The position numbers were made by a program, and so were the translations under genes. From Streptomyces sp. NRRL F-525 (GTDB lineage: Bacteria > Actinomycetota > Actinomycetes > Streptomycetales > Streptomycetaceae): a DNA stretch of 64,000 bases. This document shows, piece after piece, positions 8,651 to 16,717 of this stretch (within the stretch, counting starts at the first letter, position 1; each line of letters starts with the position of its first letter). The notes under the pieces were generated by a model. That model had not been told where the DNA came from. It ran no database searches and saw nothing but the letters and a program-made list of their open reading frames with translations. The stretch is taken from positions 186,001-250,000 of the forward strand of contig NZ_JNXE01000002.1 in assembly GCF_000716605.1 (NCBI RefSeq). The letters run 5' to 3'.

Positions 8651-10029
8651 GGTGAGGGCTCTCCTGATGTGGCCGAGGCGGACGGATCCATCAGGACGTC
8701 CACGATCCATCCCTGGCCGTCGTCGCGTGGTCCGATGGTTGCGGTGCCGTCGTAGAGCGCGGCCCGCTGGCGGATGCCGACCAGTCCGTGCCCGGTGTCC
8801 TTGCGGGAAGACGGGGACCGTTCGCGCGCCGGTGAACCGGTGTCGGTGACCCGCACGCGGAGCCGATCGTCCTCGGCCGTGACCGTGACGTCGGCCGTGG
8901 CACCGGGGCCGACGTGTTTGAGGGTGTTGGTCAGCGCCTCCTGCACCACGCGGAACACCGTGAGCTGCACGCCCCGGCCCAGCGCGTCGACCGGGCCGAC
9001 GGTGCGGTAGGCCACGGGCAGCCCGGCCGCGCGCACCCGGTCGAGCAGGGTGTCCAGGTCACGGACACCCGGCTGCGGGGACCGGGGCGAGCTGTCGTCC
9101 TCGGATTCATGGGACGCGCGCAACACCCCCAGCACGCGCCGGAGTTCGTCCATCGCCTGCCGGCCGGTGTCGCCGATGAGATGGAGTGCCTGCTCGGTCC
9201 GCGCGGGGTCGCGGGTGGTGAGGACGGCGGCGCCGTCGGCGAGGTTGACCATGACCGACAGGTTGTGGCCGACGATGTCGTGCATCTCGCGGGCGATCCG
9301 CGAGCGCTCGGCCGCCGCCGTCAGCCGGACACGCTGGTCGCGCTCGACCTCCAGCCGTGCCGCGCGGTCCCGCAGCGCGGACAGGTAGAGCCGGCTGATC
9401 CGGAGGGTCAGGCCCAGGGCTACTGCCCCGATGCCGGTACCGGTGGACAGGATCAGGAACGCCGCCGGACTGGCCGCCGGGATCACCGTCACCACGATCA
9501 GCACCCAGCCCGCGACGGTCGCCGGCAGCGCCCAGCAGATCGCTCGCGGCGCGGCGTGCAGGGCCAGGTCGAACAGGGCGATCAGCAGCACGGCGGCGGC
9601 CGCGGGCCCCAGGCCCAGCGACCACATGACCGGGCACACCACGAGGCAGACACCGAAGACCGCGGCGGGAGCCCGGCGCCGCCACCACAGGGGGACGACG
9701 AGCACGGCCGCGATGGCCAGCACCACACCGACGGGCAGGCCGGCCCCCACCGGGCGCGACACCGGATGCCCCGGGCTGTGCGCGAGCAGGTCCGGTGGCG
9801 CGGCGGCGGCGAGCAGGACCACCACGGCGGTGTCGAGGAGCCAAGGACGTCGCCGGTCCGCCGCCCGCAGCCGGCTCAGCACCCGCAGCAGCAGCCGCAT
9901 CGCGGGGTGCGCCCATACGGCGTCCGACCTGGCACCGAAAGTCTCCGGGCCCGCGCCGACGACCCGCGGCCCGGGCGAGGGCGCGGTCGCCCCCGCCCGG
10001 GCCGACCGTGCCGCCGTCCTGTCGTTCAT
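8647..10029 (-). CDS. sensor histidine kinase (HisKA_3 family)
   Basis: A 460-residue membrane sensor kinase. The N-terminal half has about five to six membrane helices. The HisKA_3 dimerisation box is EMHDIVGHNLSVM with the phosphorylated His250. An HATPase domain follows (N-box in VVQEALTNTLKHV, G-box in GHGLVGIRQRA). ATG at 10029 is preferred: the in-frame ATG at 10038 has its Shine-Dalgarno too close, whereas GAGG lies eight bases before 10029. It overlaps the response regulator by four bases and follows the permease by a 25-base gap. The extracytoplasmic loops are short, fitting kinases that sense cell-envelope stress or their own ABC transporter. Confidence 0.92.
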   Translation of the reverse strand: MNDRTAARSARAGATAPSPGPRVVGAGPETFGARSDAVWAHPAMRLLLRVLSRLRAADRRRPWLLDTAVVVLLAAAAPPDLLAHSPGHPVSRPVGAGLPVGVVLAIAAVLVVPLWWRRRAPAAVFGVCLVVCPVMWSLGLGPAAAAVLLIALFDLALHAAPRAICWALPATVAGWVLIVVTVIPAASPAAFLILSTGTGIGAVALGLTLRISRLYLSALRDRAARLEVERDQRVRLTAAAERSRIAREMHDIVGHNLSVMVNLADGAAVLTTRDPARTEQALHLIGDTGRQAMDELRRVLGVLRASHESEDDSSPRSPQPGVRDLDTLLDRVRAAGLPVAYRTVGPVDALGRGVQLTVFRVVQEALTNTLKHVGPGATADVTVTAEDDRLRVRVTDTGSPARERSPSSRKDTGHGLVGIRQRAALYDGTATIGPRDDGQGWIVDVLMDPSASATSGEPSP

Positions 10030-10054
10030 CGGCTCCATCCTCGCGGACGCGGCC

Positions 10055-10870
10055 TCAGACGTCACTGCGGCGCAGCCGGCAGGCGGCACCGGCCAGCAGC
10101 AGTACGGCCCACACCAGCAGTGCCGTCACCCCTGCTTCGGGACTGACCAGGGAGTCGCCGGACTCGTGCAGGGTCATCACCGACTGGCCGGCGTTGCTGG
10201 GCAGATACCGGCTGACGGTGTCACCCAGGGAACTGGGCAGCAACCCGGTCAGGCCGGGCAGGACGAGCACCACGCCGGCCAGGATCGCGATGCCCCCGGC
10301 GTTGTTGCGCACCAGCAGGCCGACCGTCACGCCGTACACACCGACCAGGCCCAGGTACACGCCCGCGCCCAGCAGGCACCGGAAGACCCCGGCGTCCCCG
10401 AGGGACAGCGCGATCCGCTCGCCGTGCAGGGCGGCGCTCCCCAGCAGGAACGAGACCAGGGCGCCCACGGTCGACGTGACGAACGCGATCGGGCCGTAGA
10501 CCGCGCACTTCGCCCACAGCACGGGCAGCCGGCCCGGCACCGCGGCGAACGTCGAGCGGACCATCCCTGTGCTGTACTCCCCCGCCGACAGCAGGACACC
10601 GAGCGCACCGACGGCCAGGGCCGCGAGGTTGGTGCCGGCCAGTGCCAGGGTCAGCGCGGCACCGGATGCCGCGTCCTTGCCGCCCAGCGGGCCGCTCGGG
10701 CTGTAGAGGCCGGCGGCGATCGCCCCGATGGCCACCAGGAACAGCACGGCCACGCCCAGCGTGATCCAACTGGAGCGCAGGGACCAGAACTTGGCCCACT
10801 CGGAGCGGACCACCCGTCGGCCCATCACGCGGTACGCCGATGGGGTGGCGGTGAGGGTGCTCGCGGTCAT
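10055..10870 (-). CDS. ABC-2 type permease
   Basis: A 271-residue membrane protein with about six helices, the usual ABC-2 permease layout (N-terminal SEWAKFWSLRSSW cytoplasmic segment, then TM1). Its ATG overlaps the stop of the ATPase gene by one base (TGATG), giving coupled translation. Together with the ATPase it forms a probable efflux complex, similar in type to antibiotic-resistance or bacitracin-like exporters. A histidine kinase and response regulator follow in the same operon. Confidence 0.88.
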   Translation of the reverse strand: MTASTLTATPSAYRVMGRRVVRSEWAKFWSLRSSWITLGVAVLFLVAIGAIAAGLYSPSGPLGGKDAASGAALTLALAGTNLAALAVGALGVLLSAGEYSTGMVRSTFAAVPGRLPVLWAKCAVYGPIAFVTSTVGALVSFLLGSAALHGERIALSLGDAGVFRCLLGAGVYLGLVGVYGVTVGLLVRNNAGGIAILAGVVLVLPGLTGLLPSSLGDTVSRYLPSNAGQSVMTLHESGDSLVSPEAGVTALLVWAVLLLAGAACRLRRSDV

Positions 10871-11790
10871 CAGGCGGCCCTCCCGGCGTCGAGGCTCTGG
10901 TACTCCACCGCGTCCTGCGTCAGATTCATGAACGCCTCCTCCAACGACACCGACTCGGTGACCAGTTCGTACAGCGGCACCTGGTGCTCGGCGGCCACCT
11001 GCCCGATCCGCCGCGTGTCCAGGCCGGAGACGACCAGCCGCTCGGCGCCCGTCGAGGTGACGGTGACGCCAGGTGCGGCCAGCAGCGAGCGCAGCCGCGC
11101 GGGCTCGCCGGTGGCCACCCGCACCCCCTTGTCCTCCGACCGCTCCACCAGCGCGTCGACGGTCGTCTCGGCCAGCAGCCGCCCCCGGCCGACGACCACC
11201 AGGCGGTCGGCGGTCTGCGCCATCTCGCTCATCAGGTGCGAGGACAGCATCACCGTGCGGCCCTCGGCGGCCAGTCCGCGCAGCAACTCCCGTACCCAGC
11301 GCACGCCTTCGGGGTCGAGCCCGTTGACCGGCTCGTCCAGCATGACGGCCGCCGGATCCCCGAGAAGCGCGGCGGCGATGCCCAGCCGCTGCCCCATCCC
11401 CAGCGAGAACGCCCCGACCCTCTTGTGCGCCACGTCGTGCAGACCCGCCAGGTCGATGACCTCCTCCACCCGTCGACGCGGCACACCATGGGTGTACGCC
11501 AACGCCATGAGGTGGTTGAAAGCGGAGCGACCCGGATGCACCGCCTTCGCCTCCAGCAGTACCCCCAACTCCTGCAAGGGGGCGCGGTGTTGGGCGTAGG
11601 GCTTGCCGTTGACCAGGGCCGTGCCGCTGGTCGGCGCGTCCAGGCCCACGATCATCCGCATGGTGGTGGACTTGCCCGCCCCGTTGGGCCCCAGGAACCC
11701 GGTGACCCGTCCGGGCGGGGCGGTGAAACTCAGGCCGTCCACCGCCGTCCTGTCCCCGTACCGCTTCGTCAGCCCACGAACTTCGATCAC
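10870..11790 (-). CDS. ABC transporter ATP-binding protein
   Basis: A 306-residue ABC ATPase. It has Walker A GPNGAGKST (Lys about 40), the signature FSLGMGQR, Walker B AVMLDEP, the D-loop NGLDPEG and the switch His in LSSHL. The C-terminal extension (about residues 215-306) is typical of drug-export ATPases of the DrrA/BcrA group. The GTG at 11790 is chosen because GGGGAG lies about eight bases upstream; an in-frame ATG at 11823 would add eleven residues without a ribosome site. It heads the operon ATPase-permease-kinase-regulator. Confidence 0.92.
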   Translation of the reverse strand: MIEVRGLTKRYGDRTAVDGLSFTAPPGRVTGFLGPNGAGKSTTMRMIVGLDAPTSGTALVNGKPYAQHRAPLQELGVLLEAKAVHPGRSAFNHLMALAYTHGVPRRRVEEVIDLAGLHDVAHKRVGAFSLGMGQRLGIAAALLGDPAAVMLDEPVNGLDPEGVRWVRELLRGLAAEGRTVMLSSHLMSEMAQTADRLVVVGRGRLLAETTVDALVERSEDKGVRVATGEPARLRSLLAAPGVTVTSTGAERLVVSGLDTRRIGQVAAEHQVPLYELVTESVSLEEAFMNLTQDAVEYQSLDAGRAA

Positions 11791-11903
11791 TGTGCCGCTC
11801 CCCGCTTCCGCCCGGCCCGGCATCCGGCCGGGTCACTGCTTCGAGGCTAGGAGCGGCTACGGCGCGACCCGTGGACCCGGAGGTCACAATGAGCGCTGGT
11901 CAG

Positions 11904-11919
11904 TGGTACCGCGGTACAC
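11904..11919. promoter_or_regulatory. GTACCGCGGTAC palindrome upstream of the ABC/two-component operon
   Basis: A perfect 12-base palindrome GTACCGCGGTAC (11906-11917) lies about 115 bases upstream of the ATPase GTG. It resembles the element at 6338-6354. It could be the binding site of the operon's own response regulator; this is inference from position and similarity. Confidence 0.35.
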
Positions 11920-11974
11920 CGTCAGCGGAGGCGGAGCGGCAACGGGTGAGCGTCCTCGCCCGGCCCCCAGCGGG

Positions 11975-12940
11975 TCAGCGCACCCTCCCCCGCGGCTTCA
12001 ACGCCACCGGCGGCAGTTCGGGAGCCGGCAGCGGATCGCCGTCGTAGCCCTTCACCTCGCCGAAGCGGGTGCCGGTCATCCAGTCCGTGCGGGCCTGCTG
12101 GATCTCCTCCTGGGTGCGGCCGATCCAGTTCCAGAACATGATCAATTCCTCGTCGAACGGCTCGCCTCCCAGCAGCATCAACCCCGCGTCCGACGCGGCG
12201 CGCAGCGGGAGTTCGGTGCGGCCGCAGCCGAGGTAGAGCATCGAGCCGGGGAGGACCGGGACGCCGTCGACGTGGGCCTCGCCGGACATGGCGAGGACGG
12301 CGTACTCGAAGTCCGGTTCCAGCGGCAGGCGTACGTCCGCTCCGGCGGCGAGGGCCAGGTCCGCGCCGACGATCGGGGTGTACGTCGTGCCGGGCGAGGC
12401 CGCGCCGTCGACGTCGCCGAGGACGATCGTGGCGCGCAGGCCCGGCGCCGTGACGACGGGCAGTTCGGCGTGGTGCTCGAAGTGCGGCTCGACATGGCGG
12501 TCGCTGTCGGGGAGGGCGACCCAGAGCTGCGCGCCGTGCAGGAAGCGGGCGTGCGTCTTGGGGCTCTGCTCGGCGTGGCTGATCGCGCGGCCGGAGGTCA
12601 TGAGGCCCAGCTCGCGCGGGCGGATCGTCGCGACGCTGCCGGTCGAGTCGCGGTGCAGCACCTCGCCCTCGTGCAGCCAGCTCACCGTCTGCAGGCCCAT
12701 GTGGGGGTGCGGGGGCACCTGCATGCCGGGCTCGTCGGCGATGTCGTCGGGGCCGTAGTGATCCACGAAGCACCACGCGCCGACCATGCGGCGGCCCAGG
12801 TTGGGCAGGAGTCGGCGGACCTCGGTGGACTCGCCGAGCTGCACCCGGCGCGGGCTGAGGAGTTCACGGACGGGCTCCGCCACCACGAAACCGCGGCCGC
12901 CGCACAGGGCCGGAACCGCTTCGCGATCAAGATTGCTCAT
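11975..12940 (-). CDS. pirin family protein
   Basis: A 321-residue two-cupin pirin. The N-terminal cupin contains the metal-ligand pattern PPHPHMGLQTVSWL and later SPKTHARFLHGAQLW, and the C-terminal cupin ends in FGEVKGY. Pirins bind Fe and act as redox-responsive regulators or as quercetinase-like dioxygenases. Length is a little above the family usual (about 290) because of a longer C-terminus. ATG at 12940 fits the family start. It is divergent from the MarR pair (13079), so redox-linked control by MarR is plausible. Confidence 0.88.
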   Translation of the reverse strand: MSNLDREAVPALCGGRGFVVAEPVRELLSPRRVQLGESTEVRRLLPNLGRRMVGAWCFVDHYGPDDIADEPGMQVPPHPHMGLQTVSWLHEGEVLHRDSTGSVATIRPRELGLMTSGRAISHAEQSPKTHARFLHGAQLWVALPDSDRHVEPHFEHHAELPVVTAPGLRATIVLGDVDGAASPGTTYTPIVGADLALAAGADVRLPLEPDFEYAVLAMSGEAHVDGVPVLPGSMLYLGCGRTELPLRAASDAGLMLLGGEPFDEELIMFWNWIGRTQEEIQQARTDWMTGTRFGEVKGYDGDPLPAPELPPVALKPRGRVR

Positions 12941-13038
12941 GGCGACAACCTAGTCCCGCCGAGGCCGTTCCGTCAGTCCGTGAGCCCCTCGCCGGTTCCC
13001 ATGCCCCGTGCTCTCGGGCGCCGTTCTCCCGTCGGAAA

Positions 13039-13068
13039 ATAGTAGCCACGGACATAGTAGCCATGTAC
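13039..13068 (+). promoter_or_regulatory. tandem 15-bp direct repeat before the MarR genes
   Basis: ATAGTAGCCACGGAC (13039-13053) is followed directly by ATAGTAGCCATGTAC (13054-13068), with 13 of 15 bases equal. The pair ends ten bases before the MarR ATG at 13079 and lies in the divergent interval with the pirin gene. It is a good candidate for MarR autoregulation, with the sites covering the promoter or leader. Confidence 0.5.
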
Positions 13069-13078
13069 CGTATCGGCC

Positions 13079-13567
13079 ATGAGTACGGCATCCGAGGGCG
13101 GGACGCCCGGTTTCCTGGTCTGGCGACTGTCGATGAAGTGGCGCGTGGCGGTCGACCGCGCGGTGGCACCCCTGGGACTGACCCATGCGCAGTACTCCCT
13201 GGTGGCGTCCCTGTACGGCATGCAGCGTTCCGGGCTGCGCCCCAGCCAGCGGCACCTCGCCGACCACACCGGCCTCGAAGCGCTCTACGTCTCGAAGCTG
13301 GCCCGCGCCCTGGAAACGGCCGGCCTCGTCGAGCGCACCCGGGACCCCCGCGACCCCCGCGCGGTCCAACTGGCCCTCACCGAACAGGGCCGCGAGGTGA
13401 CCCGGCGGGCGATCAAGGTCGTACACGGACTTCTGGAGCAGCTGCTGGAGCCGCTCGGCGGGCTCGACAGCGCGCGGGCCCGGGAGTTCAGCCGGGATCT
13501 GGCGACCCTGCTCGACACACCCCTTGCACCCGTCCCCGCGAGTGAGCACGACAAGGAGCAGTCATGA
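13079..13567 (+). CDS. MarR family transcriptional regulator
   Basis: A 162-residue MarR-type winged-helix protein: LTHAQYSLVASLYGM, the recognition helix LEALYVSKLARALE and the wing VERTRDPRDPRAVQLALTE (conserved D-x-R-D-x-R). It acts as a cytoplasmic dimer that usually represses its own and a neighbouring gene. ATG at 13079 lies ten bases after a tandem 15-bp repeat. Its stop overlaps the next gene by four bases (ATGA), so both are co-translated. It is divergent from pirin. Confidence 0.9.
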   Translation: MSTASEGGTPGFLVWRLSMKWRVAVDRAVAPLGLTHAQYSLVASLYGMQRSGLRPSQRHLADHTGLEALYVSKLARALETAGLVERTRDPRDPRAVQLALTEQGREVTRRAIKVVHGLLEQLLEPLGGLDSARAREFSRDLATLLDTPLAPVPASEHDKEQS

Positions 13568-14010
13568 CCACAACCACCACACCCCCCGCGGACGCCCGCA
13601 TGCTCGGCCTGGCCCACTACGCCGCCCGTGCCGTCCTGGAGAGCGTCCTCAGCCGCCACGGCCTCGACTTCCAGCAGCAGATCGTCCTGCGGCCGGTCGT
13701 TCTCGCCGCGGGACCCGTCGACCGCGCCCGGCTCGCCGCGGACACCGTCGCGGCCCTGAAGACCGACGAGGACTCCGTCCAGGGCACCATCGACGGACTG
13801 ATCACCGCCGGACTCGTCGCGACGGACGCGTCCGAGGTGCGGATCACCGACGCGGGCCGGGCCCTGTACGAGCGGATCACGCAGGAGACGAGCGCGGCGA
13901 CCGGCAGGATCTGGGGCGGCATTCCCGAGGAGGATCTGCTGGCCACCGGGCGCGTGCTGACCCTGGTCGCCGAGCGGGCGAACGCGGAGCTGGCCACCAC
14001 GGGAAGGTAG
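13564..14010 (+). CDS. small winged-helix (MarR-like) partner protein
   Basis: A 148-residue protein starting at an ATG that overlaps the MarR stop codon. Residues about 15-115 have the helical and winged-helix pattern of MarR proteins (QQQIVLRPVVLAAG, then GTIDGLITAGLV and VRITDAGRALYERI), but the recognition helix is divergent. It may form a heterodimer with, or modulate, the upstream MarR protein. The strict coupling implies fixed stoichiometry. The function is inferred from fold and context only. Confidence 0.7.
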   Translation: MTTTTTPPADARMLGLAHYAARAVLESVLSRHGLDFQQQIVLRPVVLAAGPVDRARLAADTVAALKTDEDSVQGTIDGLITAGLVATDASEVRITDAGRALYERITQETSAATGRIWGGIPEEDLLATGRVLTLVAERANAELATTGR

Positions 14011-14065
14011 TGGAATATTCAACCAACACCGGCCGTTGTGGCAGATCGAAGGAGGTCAAGTGGAC

Positions 14066-14407
14066 ATGACGTACTACGACCACGGGACACCGGCGGAGCG
14101 CTGGGAGCGCGCGCAGATGTTCTTCGACGCCAAGGACTACGCCGCGGCGGCGCGGGTGCTGGGCGGGCTGGTCGAGGAGGTGCCCGAGCAGACCGGGCCG
14201 CGCCTGCTGCTGGCGCGCTCCTACTACCACTCGGCCCAACTGCGGCGCGCCGAGGCCGAGTTGCGCGTCCTCGTGGAGCGTGACCCGGTGGAGCACTACG
14301 CGCGGCTGATGCTGGGCCGCACGCTGGAGCGCCAGGGTCGGCACGAGGAGGCCGGCTCGCATCTGCGGATCGCCTCGGCGCTCGCGGGTGACTTCGAGCA
14401 GGTCTGA
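14066..14407 (+). CDS. tetratricopeptide repeat protein
   Basis: A 113-residue protein with about two and a half TPR-like helix pairs (WERAQMFFDAKDYAAAARVL, PRLLLARSYYHSAQLRRAE, HYARLMLGRTLERQGRHEEA). It is a conserved small cytoplasmic scaffold type of Streptomyces with no known partner. GGAGGT at 14051-14056 supports ATG at 14066; a GTG at 14060 is an alternative. It follows the MarR pair by 55 bases and ends at a strong stem-loop. Confidence 0.78.
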   Translation: MTYYDHGTPAERWERAQMFFDAKDYAAAARVLGGLVEEVPEQTGPRLLLARSYYHSAQLRRAEAELRVLVERDPVEHYARLMLGRTLERQGRHEEAGSHLRIASALAGDFEQV

Positions 14408-14429
14408 GACACGGCAACACGCAGCACCA

Positions 14430-14460
14430 GGGGCCCGGTTCCGGTCAGGAACCGGGCCCC
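14430..14460. terminator. bidirectional stem-loop terminator
   Basis: A perfect 13-bp GC-rich stem (14430-14442 with 14448-14460) and 5-base loop, followed by TTC, lie between the convergent TPR and PepSY genes. Confidence 0.8.
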
Positions 14461-14473
14461 TTCGCGTGCGCCG

Positions 14474-15865
14474 CTACTTCGCGTACGTCCGCTGCCCGCG
14501 CCGGTGCGCGATCTCGCCCAGCACCACGTCCACGGCGATGAACGCGGCGAGCGGGATCCCCAACAGCGGTACGAAATAGCCGAGTACGGCGATCACGGCC
14601 AGGCACGGGACGAGGAGCAGCGGGGGCATCTGGGCCCACGCGCCGCGCGGGATCGGGCGGCCGAAGGACGAACCCCGGCCGCGCTGCCACCACATGCGGT
14701 AGCCCCACACGATCAGCAGGACCAGGAACCCGGCGAGCAGCATCAGGGCGATCTGGTTGACGAGACCGAAGAGGACTCCGGTGTGCAGGTCGATGCCCCA
14801 GCGGGTCAGTTTGGCGAGCAACGGGTAGTCCGCGAACCGGAGTTCGTCGGTGACCTTGCCGGTGGCCGGGTCGACGGCGACCGCGTCCTGTTTCTCGGGC
14901 CAGCTGCGCTGCACCTGCCGGACGACGTACGCGGACTTCGCGTCGGCTGGCGGCACGATCTCGACCGGGTTGCCCAGCCCCTCGGCACGCGCGGCGGCGA
15001 GGATCTTGTCGAGTCCCACGCCGTGCTGGGCCTCGCCGGTCGCGGCGGAGCCGCCGTGGCCCGCGTGCTCGCCGCTCGCCGCGGCCGACACCGAGGGGGT
15101 GGACTGGCCCAGGGAGGTGCGGAGTTGGTCGATGTTGGCGCCGGCGTACGTCGACCAGGTCAGCCCGGTCGCCGACAGGAAGATGAAGCCCACGGCGGTC
15201 CAGACACCCACCGTGCCGTGCAGGCCGAGGGTGCGGCGCCGGCCGCTCGTGCCGCGCACCTTGCGCAGGGCGCGGCGCCGGGAGAACCACAGCACCAGGC
15301 CGCCGCCCGCGATCACCCACAGCCAGCTCGCGGCGAACTCGCTGTACAGGCGGCCGGTTTCGCCCAGTTGGAGATCGCGGTGGAGTTCGTCGATCCAGGT
15401 GCGCAGCGGGAGCGCGCCGGTCGAGCCGTACTGTTCGAGCGCCCCGCGGACCTTTCCGGTGTACGGGTCGACGAACACCGCGAGGGTGTGGTCGGCGGCT
15501 ATGCCCTTGACGCCGGAGAGCATCACGCGCGTGGTGGCACCGGCCTCCGGGGAGGGGCGGACCGCGGAGACCGTGCCCTCGGGGTGCACCTTGCGGGCGG
15601 CGGTCACCTGCTGCGAGATCGGCAGTTCGCGGTCGCCGACAGGGACCGTCAACTCATGGGCGTACACGATCCGTTCGGCCTGGAAGGCACCGGCGTACAG
15701 GAAGCCGGTGGTCGCGGCGACGAGCAGGAACGGGGCGACGAGCACTCCGGCGTAGAAGTGCAGACGCAGGACCAGGGGGCGCAGCGGGGCCCAGCGGCTG
15801 GGGGACGGTGCCGGGGTGGGCTCTTGCGGGGCCTCGGCCGTGGTGGTCGAGGGAGCGGTGGACAT
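14474..15865 (-). CDS. PepSY-associated TM (PiuB-like) membrane protein
   Basis: A 463-residue membrane protein of the PepSY_TM family. The layout is TM1 at about 37-60, a periplasmic-side PepSY-type domain, TM2/TM3 (WLWVIAGGGLVLWF, then TAVGFIFLSATGLTW), a second extracytoplasmic PepSY-type region containing a His/Gly-rich patch (EHAGHGG), and two to three C-terminal helices. Relatives (PiuB, FoxB type) are linked to ferric-siderophore reduction or metal handling; some have haem-binding His. ATG at 15865 has GGAG upstream. It is divergent from peptide deformylase. Confidence 0.85.
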   Translation of the reverse strand: MSTAPSTTTAEAPQEPTPAPSPSRWAPLRPLVLRLHFYAGVLVAPFLLVAATTGFLYAGAFQAERIVYAHELTVPVGDRELPISQQVTAARKVHPEGTVSAVRPSPEAGATTRVMLSGVKGIAADHTLAVFVDPYTGKVRGALEQYGSTGALPLRTWIDELHRDLQLGETGRLYSEFAASWLWVIAGGGLVLWFSRRRALRKVRGTSGRRRTLGLHGTVGVWTAVGFIFLSATGLTWSTYAGANIDQLRTSLGQSTPSVSAAASGEHAGHGGSAATGEAQHGVGLDKILAAARAEGLGNPVEIVPPADAKSAYVVRQVQRSWPEKQDAVAVDPATGKVTDELRFADYPLLAKLTRWGIDLHTGVLFGLVNQIALMLLAGFLVLLIVWGYRMWWQRGRGSSFGRPIPRGAWAQMPPLLLVPCLAVIAVLGYFVPLLGIPLAAFIAVDVVLGEIAHRRGQRTYAK

Positions 15866-16036
15866 GGGCAGGTTTCTCCGGGGGCGAGGAGGCGGGGACG
15901 GGGCGCGAAAATCGAGCGGGTGATGTGTCGTGGCCGTAGTGGTCCAGTAGTCGGGGCGTGAAGGCCGCGAGTTCCCGTGGACGTGTATGGCGTGGGTCAC
16001 ATCGGGTGGCGCCGGAGGCCATGGCATCCTGGCGCG

Positions 16037-16681
16037 ATGGCACTTCCCAATGATCGCGTACCCCTGGCCGAGCGCGTCGAGGAACTCCTCGCCGTCGGCG
16101 GCCCGTTGCCCATCGTCTCGGCCGGTGACCCGGTGCTCAGGCGCGGAATCGAGCCGTTCGACGGGCAGTTGGAGCCGGCGCTGCTGGCCCGGTTCATCGA
16201 GGCGTTGCGCGTGACCATGCACGAGGCGCCTGGCGTAGGTGTCGCGGCGCCGCAGGTCGGAGTCGGGCTGCGGATCGCGGTGATCGAGGATCCGGCGCCG
16301 GTGCCGGACGAGGTGCGGGTGGCTCGCGGGCGGGTGCCGCAGCCGTTCCGGGTGCTGGTCAATCCAGCGTACGAGGCCGTCGGTGCCGACCGGGCCGCGT
16401 TCTTCGAGGGGTGCCTGAGCGTGCCGGGCTGGCAGGCCGTGGTCGCGCGGCACGCCTCGGTGCGGCTGACCGGGCAGGACGAGCACGGGCGGGCGGTGGA
16501 CGAGGTCTTCACCGGGTGGCCCGCGCGGATCGTCCAGCACGAGACGGACCATCTCGACGGGACGCTCTACCTGGACCGGGCCGAGCTGCGCTCCTTGTCC
16601 TCGAACGAGGCGATGGCGGAGCGCTGGGCGCAGCCGACACCGGGCGAGGCGTCGGCTGCGCTGGGCTTCGAGTTGCCGTAG
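16037..16681 (+). CDS. def: peptide deformylase
   Basis: A 214-residue peptide deformylase with the three diagnostic motifs: GVGVAAPQ (66-73), EGCLS (124-128, metal ligand Cys126) and QHETDH (167-172, ligands His168 and His172, catalytic Glu169). It removes the formyl group from the N-terminal Met of new proteins in the cytoplasm. The extended N-terminus and C-terminal tail are usual for actinobacterial paralogues. Streptomyces often carry several def copies, so this may be an accessory one; no fmt gene is adjacent. Confidence 0.93.
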   Translation: MALPNDRVPLAERVEELLAVGGPLPIVSAGDPVLRRGIEPFDGQLEPALLARFIEALRVTMHEAPGVGVAAPQVGVGLRIAVIEDPAPVPDEVRVARGRVPQPFRVLVNPAYEAVGADRAAFFEGCLSVPGWQAVVARHASVRLTGQDEHGRAVDEVFTGWPARIVQHETDHLDGTLYLDRAELRSLSSNEAMAERWAQPTPGEASAALGFELP

Positions 16682-16717
16682 GGAATCGGCTCAACTACCC
16701 ATAAGCATCAGGCGTGT

